Shown here piece after piece: positions 55,570 to 64,000 of a stretch of 64,000 nt of DNA (positions are counted from its first letter, which is position 1; each line of letters opens with the position of its first letter). This DNA comes from Citrus sinensis (taxonomy: Eukaryota > Streptophyta > Magnoliopsida > Sapindales > Rutaceae), in NCBI RefSeq assembly GCF_022201045.2, contig NC_068564.1, forward strand, positions 1,922,001-1,986,000. The letters run 5' to 3'. The notes under the pieces are model-generated. The model was given only the letters and a program-made list of their open reading frames with translations. It made no database searches and was not told where the DNA came from. Both the position numbers and the translations under genes were made by a program.

Positions 55570-56692
55570 GAATGAGAAGTCCTTACAAAGAGGAACAAAG
55601 TGAGTAAACAAAATGAAGAGGGCGCGGCCAAAATCATATCGGCAGCACGTACTAAATACTAATATGCTTATCTAGCTCTGTGCTTCCTTGCAGCAATTGT
55701 ACATTACGCGTTAAATAAGTTGTAAGGTTGTTAGTTTTGTAATAATTATAACTTGCATGTATACTTGCATCTGCCAAAAAAATTAGTCCACTGAAGATGG
55801 CCCAGTCTTAAGAGACGGTGAGTTAGAATGCCATCAAATTTGAGTCATTCAATCAAGACGTATCCTCAAAGTTGCAACTAATTTGCTAATTGTTTGCACG
55901 CATATGATTTTCTTGTCAAATAATTGGAAGAAAACAACATCAACATATTCCTTCTAAGTTTCTAAAATCATTCAACATACCTTCACTTCCACAACAAGGC
56001 TGCCGTGATTTTGTACAAATTAAAGGCAAAATATATATACATCGATCATCATATCTTGCAAACGGAAGGAAGAGCATTCTAGTTTGTCCAAAAGTATATA
56101 AATTGCCTCTTTTGTTTTCATTTAATATCTTCCAAAATCCCAATACTTCATCAGGGGGAAAAAAAAGAAAAGAAAGAAAGAAATCTGAAGCAGAACAGTG
56201 TTTCCTTTGTTTCTCCAGAAGAGGTCAGCATGCATCCTACTCTCTCTTTTTCCCCACTTTCAATTTGCTTCTCAAGTTTCTTTAAATTCATTCCTCAGGG
56301 ATGAAAGATTTTGATTATGTTGTTTACAGGAACCCTTTTTTTTTGGGGTTATTCTATGCCATAAGGTAAATTAAATGAAGAAGAGAATTAGTGCACGCAT
56401 CCGAAAGTGCCTTGCCCATGCAGGTTTGTTTACATATTTTAAGTTCTTTTTCTTTTTCTTTTATCGTATGGAACAAATGTTAGTACTATCTCTTGAGATT
56501 ATAACTGATTAAACCAATAAGAAGCAGTAACAGGATTGAAATTGGAGCCAAAAGTTAGCGGGGTTATGTTTTTAAGGATCAAAGTTTAGCTAATAGAACT
56601 ATGAAAATTTAGAAAAAACTTCGTTTATTTTAATAACTAAAAAAAATGCAGAACCTAGCTAGGACCAATGGTTGTTGAAACTTGAAAACAGT
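55570..56692. other. Intergenic
   Basis: 3' flank of the prenyltransferase remnant, then no gene seen. Ends at the target duplication of the solo LTR. Confidence 0.55.
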
Positions 56693-57871
56693 TGTTAGAG
56701 TGCAATTTATGCACTAGTTTTGCATTATTTACTTCCCTTAATATCAATGTTTTGCACTTAATAATAGTGATTTACTTGTGTTTTACTTTTGTAGGTGCAA
56801 TTCTATTGATTGATGATAAAATTGAGCTATAAGATGATGTTTAAGGATGATTGTTCTCTTTGAGAAATTATGAGCGTCAGAAGAACTTTGTTGATAAGGC
56901 GTGGGCGCGTGCTGTCAACTGCGGACCTGCAGTTTTAGTTTAACGTGTTTTGTATTTTTGTAATTACGAATTTAATATTTCAGATATTAGGATTTTATTT
57001 TAAATAGAATTCTAAAAGAGAAGAGAGAGAGAGTATTTAAAGGAGGAATCTATTGTGAAAAAGGGGGATTGAGGGATTGGAGAAAAAGAAACCCTAGATC
57101 TAATTTTTCTCTTCTCTCTATGAGGAACTAAACCCATTTTTCTGGTTGAAGGATAACGAAGCTTTGATTCATCACTACTGTGAGATCTTTCTTGTGCTTT
57201 AATTGTTTTATTACTTTTTTGGTATTTGTTTATTCTCTGAATTATTCTCATGATTATGTTTGTTAATTAGGTAATTGGCCACTATTTAATTATCAACTTA
57301 ATCTATTGTCAATTAAAGGATTCATCGTATGAAGAATTTGATGTTTGTGACAAATAACATAGCAGAGAGTTGTGTTGTGAGAATAAACAATCTAATTTAA
57401 ATGAATCATCATATGTGTTGATTAGGATTTGGGTCTCTCTGGTTTTTCAGGCTGTCAATTGATTAAATCCTATGATCGTATCTAGGGTTGTCTATTGATC
57501 AGGGAAATAACCAACGGTCGTACCTTGGTTATCGACTAGTTAAGGAGAGATTGGCTATTAGAGGGTCTCAGTAGCTATAACCGGTCTATTCATAAGTAGT
57601 AATAATCTATATTTGAATCAATGATCAGTAGTCGAATCAAGCTGAGTTAATTCCTTCAACCAGAGCTTTCTCTAATTTGAATTACAACTTTAATTTGCAT
57701 TCTTGTTATTTTAATTTGATTTTTATTATTGTCAACAATTCCCCCATTTTATGTTTTACGTTTCAAAAGGATTTAATTAATTACCGATCTCTGTGGACAC
57801 GACCCTGCTCAATCACTATACACAATTTATTTAGAGTAGGAATTTATTTTTGTTGGCTTCGACACCCATCA
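56693..57871 (+). mobile_element. Solo LTR, 1.18 kb, with TSD
   Basis: Begins TGTTAGAGTGCAATTTATGC and ends CTTCGACACCCATCA, with ACAGT on both sides (56688-56692 and 57872-57876). A TATA-like GAGTATTTAAAGG near 57032 is followed by a CCCTAGATC-rich leader, giving plus orientation. No internal domains remain, so it is a solo LTR. The terminal part (GATCTCTGTGGACACGACCC) is a word seen widely at the 3' ends of plant LTRs. Superfamily not assigned. Confidence 0.85.
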
Positions 57872-57876
57872 ACAGT

Positions 57877-60450
57877 AGTTGAAATTGCACTAACTAATAA
57901 ACCTATAATACATCAAAATTTATTGCAGAATATGCAGGTGACAAATAACTTTAGCTGGCAAATCATATGTGGGTGAGAAGTTCAAAGGACTGACGATATC
58001 CACATTTTAAAATCATTGAATTTCAATACACAAAAACAGTGAAAGATAGAGCATTATTAGTTCATATTTTTCTCATCTTCTAGATCCATCAGCAATAAAG
58101 TCACATGATCGTCGCCATATAATAACAAAAAGAGTCTTATTCTATATATATCGAAATTTGATTGTAAATTTAGTTTATCTGTGGAAAGAGGTAGTTTAAT
58201 TCTTTTGAAAAACATAGTTTTGCATGTGAACAGATTTAGTGTCTATTGAATGAGCTTTGTACTAGGATGTTAAATCATACTGAAGAATAATGCTAAATAA
58301 TAAGCCATCTAGAAGGGGACCTACGATAAAGTGGCCTCATTCATATTCATGTCTCTCTTTTATACAATCGCGATAGGTCTCATTATCAAAATCACTTCCC
58401 ATGTGACCTATTTAAAGCCGATGCTTGAGTTTCATTTCTTTTGTATAAACATCATGGGCAAACTTTGTCTCTAATACCATGTACATGTTAATTTTGTCAA
58501 ATGATGAATTATTAAAGTTATTGACGGGACAAGAGCCAAGGCATCGACTATCAAAAGATGAACTTAGTAAGAAGAGTTAACGTCGACGTTAGGGAATCAA
58601 TTAAAGTGTGGAAAAAAAGAGTATAATTTTATAATGGTTAATATTGTTTTGGTGGATATATACAGCATCAAAAGTCGATATTTCCAACTAACTTACTGAT
58701 GTTGATGTACGAGAAGAATATGCTCATGCCTTCCAGATAGAATCATACAATGAGTTTTGGACACGTGTCCTTACATGATCAAACAAAGATTCAGCCAAGT
58801 CCGTCCAAGTTGAATCTACAAAAACAGCTCGGATCTCATCCTATCGGCTCTTTGCCGAGCAACTCTTGGATCTCGATCAATCCACGGTTATTCGGATCCT
58901 GGACTTGGTCAAAACACCCTCTCTAATATATGATTATTGTTAAAAAAAAAAAATAATGAGATAACAATTTAATGTAGTAGCTAATATAAACAACAAGGTA
59001 AAACAACAATTGGAAATCACAAATGAACAACTGAAAAACAGCAGGAAAAAGAAAACCGAAACAGAAAAACGGGCACGAATTTTCCGTCAAGCACAGACAG
59101 ACAATTCTGGCGAACCACAACAACGACAAATTCGATCAGAAAACAAGACGAAAGAAGGAGGAAAGAAAAACCGTAAGCGCTCTGTGTGCTGGTTTCAGTG
59201 TGTGTGATAACAGAAGGGAAGGTGCCTTTTTATACTCATGTGGGTACGATGAAATGGAGCACGTGCGTTCAATGGTTAAGTTTTGGCTCGAGAGGGGAGA
59301 GACTCGGCTCCAGGCAAGCGGTGAAGTCGCCCGCCAGCTAATGAAGAACGAAGCCAGCTTCAGCTTGATGAGCTTGAAGAGCATTTGTACTTGTGCTTGA
59401 TGACTGTTAATAGAGCTAGAAACCTTGTCATGAAAGAGATTTTAGATCCCAGTCAATCTAGGAGCTGGGATCTAAATGTGATGAAAAAAAATTACTACTT
59501 TTTGAAAACTGTTATTTATTTATGTTTAATTATGCTTAAATTACCACTTAATTGTAATGCTTTCCTATATATATATATATATATGTTGGATTTGATAATT
59601 TTGCGTTACACGTACGTCTTAAATTTGTTAGTATCTCTTAAGTTCCATCAATATTTGACATTTAATTAATTATCTATAACATAATCTTAAGCTTCTCTAT
59701 TTTTACAAGTTGTAATAATTTGAAGATAATTTTACTTAAGCTTATTAATATTACGGTGACTGCAACTTCTAAAGAAATATAAATGTAGTGATAAACAAAT
59801 GCAAAACAAAGAGTGCACAATAAGTTACGTGGTTCGGCATAAAGTCTACATTCACGAACAAAGATTGGAAAATAATTTGACAAACAAATAGGAATTAGAA
59901 AATTAAAAATTACTTTTAAAACCCAATAAATCAATACACCTAAATGGATCTTCACTAAAGTACTTAAGTAGAAATTCTCACAATTCTCTCAAATTGTTTT
60001 AATTGCAATTGCTCTCAACTCTCGTAATTTAAGATGATTAAAAAAAAAAACTGCCACTTTATTTATAGGAATGTCTGTTTGCACTATTTCTCTTAATTTT
60101 GGTAAATTATCAACTTGTCTAATGTGTACGAATTCGACACCCAATTTTCTATCACGTTTCTTGAAAAATTCTCCAAATGGTGGGCAGCTATAGTACAGAC
60201 ATGTATGAGATATGAAAAAAGCTATTTCTCCTAACTCGCACCCTGACTCAAGCCCCGAAATGAAACTCACCATTTTGATTAAAATGAAAACGCGCTGTTT
60301 CATAACTAAAGTAAAAAACGGTGTGTTTTGCTTGCCAAATATTTCCCCTTCCCTTCATCGTTTCCCTTTGCCTGTCTCTTTTTCTTTGGCTTCTTAAGAA
60401 GAAACAATGAATTTGCTCACATCAAGCTCAAATCATCATCTTCTTTAAAG
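57877..60450. other. Intergenic, likely old LTR fragments
   Basis: No gene supported. Bases about 58520-58920 (GC-richer, with GGACTTGGTCAAAACACCCTC) and 58960-59400 (minus-strand TATA-like GTATAAAAAGGCACC near 59225 followed by a leader) look like degraded retrotransposon LTR or promoter sequence, but I found no matching ends. A (TA)n run lies at about 59565-59583. Confidence 0.45.
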
Positions 60451-60933
60451 ATGCCAAGATCCTTTGCTTCTCTTTTCTCCTACAAGAAATTGCAAACACT
60501 TGCCTTCAAAGATTACTGCACAATCTGGTTCAACACTCTGCAAAAACCCCTCATCCCTCTCATTCACAAATTTCTTTCTTCATCTTCTTCGCAAACCCTC
60601 CTCTACTCTCACGTCGACCTCCTTCTTAGCCATTTTCTTTCCTATTGTGACGCATGAAACAATACAACCACCCATGAAAACCTACTCGACCCGTCTTGGC
60701 GCAAAAGTCTTGAAATCCCATTTCGCTTTCTTGGCAATATCCACCATTAAATCTTCACCAACCTCGTTAGATCGCTTCTTAATGAAGAAAACGAAGAAGA
60801 AGAAGAAGACAATGATGATGAATTTTTTGATAATAGAGCGTGGCAAGTGTTCATGGTGTGGATGAATCTGTCCAAGAATTTAATGTCACAGATTGAGCAA
60901 ATTGAATGTGGGTTGAGGCTAATACAGAGATGA
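60451..60933 (+). pseudogene. DOG1-domain protein pseudogene (INP1-like)
   Basis: One continuous frame of 161 codons from ATG 60451 is broken by two internal stops, TGA 60655-60657 and TAA 60748-60750. The conceptual pieces read MPRSFASLFSYKKLQ, FKDYCTIWFNTLQKPLIPL, LLLSHFLSYCDA, then DPSWRKSLEIPFRFLGNIHH, FTNLVRSLL, an acidic EEEEEDNDDE run, and NLMSQIEQIECGLRL. This pattern resembles the intronless DOG1-domain proteins of the INAPERTURATE POLLEN1 group, which set pollen aperture sites at the plasma membrane. The C-terminus is also cut short. Family assignment is from memory of the pattern and is moderate; the pseudogene call is strong. Confidence 0.6.
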
Positions 60934-61391
60934 GAAGCATATAAAACGACGTCATTTTGATGTTGATAAAAACAAAAAATAAAAATTCATGAAAAGTGCA
61001 AAAGTTTAGCTTTAAAATAAAAAATTAAACTTAATCAAAACAATATCGTATTGGTAATGTTCGGGGCTTGATTTGAAGTTTGACCCAGGATAAATAGCAG
61101 TACTGATGGGATATATGTGCGAGAAATTACCATTAGATTAAATGGAATAGATCCAACGGATGAGATTCGTTTCATTATTAAATAATAAAAATTTTTGAGA
61201 TGCCTCCCCTTTCCATCACCTCACTTCTCATCTTCTTGTTCCACGACCATCAACAACAGCGCTAGTCGGGAATGATCAATAGCAGCAGCTGATGTTCTTC
61301 TCCAGCGATGATCAACAGCAGTACAAATCCCTCGTGGCTTCTCATTTACCGAACCAATTCTCACAAATCCCTCCGAAAGAAAACATAAATA
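60934..61391. other. Intergenic
   Basis: No gene seen. Bounded on the right by the 3' LTR end of the copia element. Confidence 0.5.
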
Positions 61392-61685
61392 TGCTATTTG
61401 GCTTAAAGGAAAATTTCAGAGAAAATAGAAGGATGATTTTCTAGAAGATTCAATTCTTATTTATTCATCTGTCAACACATGTTTATATACAATCACTTAC
61501 ACGTGAGAATAACTTGTGACTAACTAACTTTCTTAACAAACAAAACCAACTACAATTTGTTACATAACAGTTTTATGAGCTGGATCAGTGACTGTTAATC
61601 GATAATGCTGAGCTGTCATTCTTCACTAGCAATCTCCTGCTGACATGGCTTTATTAAGCTGCTTGAATAATAAGTTGCCTTCACA
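61392..61685 (-). mobile_element. 3' LTR of copia element
   Basis: On the minus strand it begins TGTGAAGGCAACTTATTATT directly after a polypurine tract TTTGAGGGGGGC (61686-61697). It contains TGTATATAAACATG and AATAAATAAG and ends about CCAAATAGCA. The 3' boundary is uncertain because the 5' LTR lies outside the window. Confidence 0.65.
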
Positions 61686-63953
61686 GCCCCCCTCAAACTT
61701 AAGGGACAGGGCATGACATTGAGTTTGGCTCTTAGGTAGCTAAACCGAGTGAATGAGAGTGGTTTAGTCATGATGTCAGCTACCTGCTCTTCACTTGGTA
61801 TGAATTGAATATTCAAATCCCCAGCAAGAACTTTGTTTCTGACATAATGCATATCAATCTCAATATGGTTTGTTCTTGAGTGAAAAACTGGATTATGAGC
61901 TAGCTCAGTAGCACTAAGGTTATCACACCGAATAACAAGTTTTTCCATGCACTGTAATTTCAATTCAGAAAACAGTGATTGCAGCAAACTTATCTCTGCA
62001 CTTGCTGATGTTAAAGACCTGTATTCACTATCTGCACTAGATCTAGCAATGACTTGTTGCTTCTTAGATGACCAAGTTATTAGATTATGACCAAAGTAGA
62101 TGCAATAAGCTCCAACTGATTTTCTGTCATCCAAATCCCCTGCCCAATCTGCATATGTGAAGCCTGTTAATTTCATATCACCATCTTTGATAAACTTGAG
62201 TCCATAATCTTGTGTTGCCTTTAAGTATCTAAGCACTTTTTTGCAAGCCATAAGATATTGCAGTGTTGGTGCAGAAACATATTGACTCAGTTTATGCACA
62301 CTAAAAGCAATTTCTGGTCTTGTTAATACCAAGTATTGCATTCCACCAACAATGCTTCTATAATGTGTTGCATCTACAACATAATGACCAAGGTTTTCTT
62401 GAGCTTCCTTCTGTAGTTTCATCCATGTACTCATAGGAGTATCAATGTCTTTGCAACTGAGCATTTTAACTTCTGACAGTAAATCCCTTATGTATTTCTT
62501 CTGAGACAAGAAAATACAATATGTACCATATATCACTTTAATGCCTAAGAAATAAGAAAGTGCTCCAAGATCTTTCAAAGCAAACTTTGTACTGAATTCA
62601 GCAATGAAGTTTTCTAGCTCAAAACTATTTGGCCCTGTTATTAAGATGTCATCAACATATATAAGGACTAAGATCATTGAGGATTTATTTCTTTTTAAGA
62701 ACAAGGAAGTATCTGAACTGGAATTTGTAAACCCCCACTGCAGCAAGCACCCTTTCAGCTTATCATACCAAGCTCTTGGAGCTTGTTTAAGTTCATAAAG
62801 AGACTTATGAAGCTTGCATACATAATCTGGTTTCTCAGCACTAATAAACCCCTCTGGTTGATTCATGAACACTTCCTCTGATAATTTTCCATTAAGAAAA
62901 GCATTATTCACATCAACTTGCCTTATCTTCTACTTGTTCATCACAGCTAGACTTAAGACTACTCTCACAGTTGCTGGTTTTATGACAGGACTAAAAGTTT
63001 TAAAACAATTCACTCCCATAATCTGTTGGAACCCCTTTGCCACTAACCTAACTTTGTATTTTAGCCACACTCCTATTAGTGTTGTATTTCACCCTATATA
63101 CCCATTTATTTTCGACAACTTTCTGGTCAGCTGTTCTGGGCACTAAAGACCATGTATCATTCTCCATTAATGTTGCATATTCTTCTCTCATGGTTGTAAG
63201 CCATTTTGGATTTTGCATAGCTTCATATACAGAGTCAGGTTCTTTGTGAACAAGAGTTGTTGTATAAAGTTTTGGTTTAAAAATACCAGCTTTGCTTCTG
63301 GTAGTCATGGGATGTGTATTAGGTTGAATGAAAGTTGATGTATGAGGTACAAGTTGAGGTGGAGGTGATGAAGTTTGAGGCTCGATAGATGGTTCAATGA
63401 CTGGTAGATGTGTTTGCAAATGAGAATGTTGATTGTCAATATGAGAAGAATTGTCTGAATGTTGTGAGCTGCTGTTGGTAGGAATTGCTGACTGAGGATT
63501 GCATGAATTGTTCACAACTGACACTGGTGTTACAGATAATGTGGATAATTGGTATACTTGTTGAGGTGTAAGAGATTGACTTGAACAGAGTGATGACTTA
63601 TTGGAATTAAAAATTGAGTCTATGGAATAAGGAAATGTTGACTCATCAAATACAACATGTTTAGCTATGTATATTTTGCCTGATGAATGTAGAGACTTGT
63701 ATCCTTTATGGGTTGGACTATAGCCAAGGAAAATGCATTTACTTGAGTGATAATCAAACTTGTGTTTGTTATAGTCCTTTAAGTAAGGATAACATGTACA
63801 TCCAAAGCACTTGAGCATGCTGTAATCAAGTTTAAGCTTGAAAATTTTCTCATATGGAGTAAGAAGTTCCAGGGCTGTTGATGGTAATCTATTGATGTGA
63901 TAAACAACTGTATGGAAAGCATCCCACCAAAACTTAAATGGTAGCTTGGCTTA
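61616..63953 (-). pseudogene. Copia pol polyprotein, broken
   Basis: 63818-63048 reads the integrase C-terminal region (LKCFGCTCYPYL, HSSKCIFLGYSPTHKGYK) and the start of the RT domain. 62911-61616 reads RT with the catalytic YVDDILITG, then the RNase H region (ADWAGDLDDRKSVGAYC, SSADSEYRSL). Three lesions are visible: a stop (TAA on the minus strand, 63953-63951) within the integrase region, a frame change near 63050, and a TAG at about 62934-62932 just before the LDVNNAF-type motif. The last codons run into the LTR, ending at 61616. Some of these could be sequencing or sampling differences, but three together mean a dead copy. Confidence 0.9.
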
Positions 63954-64000
63954 TGCTAACAAAATGAGTCCCAGCTCAACAATGTATCTATTTTTTCTTT

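Larger units (their letters stand above)
61392..64000 (-). mobile_element. Ty1/copia retrotransposon, 3' part, defective
   Basis: Minus-strand order integrase C-terminus, then reverse transcriptase, RNase H, polypurine tract and LTR, which is the copia order (integrase before RT). It extends beyond the right edge, so gag, protease, most of integrase and the 5' LTR are not seen. Coding lesions show that it is no longer autonomous. Confidence 0.93.

Noticed and set aside
58520-59400. Possible further LTR or promoter pair
   Set aside because: TATA-like and GC-richer leader seen, but no TG...CA ends with a matching 5-bp duplication could be found.
1-64000. A previously undescribed multi-gene system (defence, secretion, or other)
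   Set aside because: Read end to end, the genes are unlinked plant housekeeping, transport and regulatory genes amid transposons; nothing shows conserved co-localised novel components.

Overview
This 64 kb window is plant nuclear DNA, almost certainly from a eudicot. It is AT-rich, genes are widely spaced and have GT-AG introns, and the gaps are filled with plant-type transposable elements and one piece of plastid DNA. The gene set (DETOXIFICATION/MATE carriers, B3 factors, a BBE-like oxidase, an aromatic prenyltransferase relic) would fit a Rutaceae/Citrus-like genome, but the species is a guess.

Layout. 1-13.6 kb: no gene. It holds several MITEs, a decayed pogo-like element (4304-4958) and a nuclear plastid insertion with the psbA-trnH spacer and a cut trnH-GUG (about 8500-8918). 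13.6-19.2 kb: a tandem pair of seven-exon MATE transporter genes. 20.0-22.7 kb (minus): an unrecognised protein with six copies of a 23-residue repeat. 24.8-38.6 kb: a duplicated SDR-B3 neighbourhood with two intact B3-domain genes, two broken B3 copies, two broken short-chain dehydrogenase copies and a 2.6 kb solo LTR with target-site duplication. 38.9-43.7 kb: a nest of elements, including an LTR carrying a MITE, a foldback element, and a TIR element split by a short Helitron. 44.8-47.7 kb: the gene for mitochondrial ribosomal protein uS9m, whose first intron appears to be GC-AG. 48.7-50.4 kb (minus): an intact intronless BBE-like FAD oxidase. 51.8-52.7 kb: a TIR element holding seven TTGAC cores exactly 10 bp apart. 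53.0-55.6 kb: the 3' part of a UbiA aromatic prenyltransferase gene, 5'-truncated. 56.7-57.9 kb: a second clean solo LTR. 60.5-60.9 kb: a DOG1-domain (INP1-like) pseudogene. 61.4-64.0 kb (minus): the 3' part of a defective Ty1/copia retrotransposon that runs off the window.

How the genes work together. There is no operon-like system. The most suggestive neighbourhood is the BBE-like oxidase lying head-to-head with the prenyltransferase relic, with flavonoid-type MATE carriers 30 kb away; BBE-like enzymes and aromatic prenyltransferases cooperate in some plant meroterpenoid pathways. Because the prenyltransferase is broken here, this is at most a lead. I see no CRISPR, phage or other prokaryote-type system, and no convincing wholly new system. 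The novel-looking items are the repeat protein, the SDR-B3 duplication and the phased TTGAC array. All exon coordinates come from reading splice sites and frame by eye.
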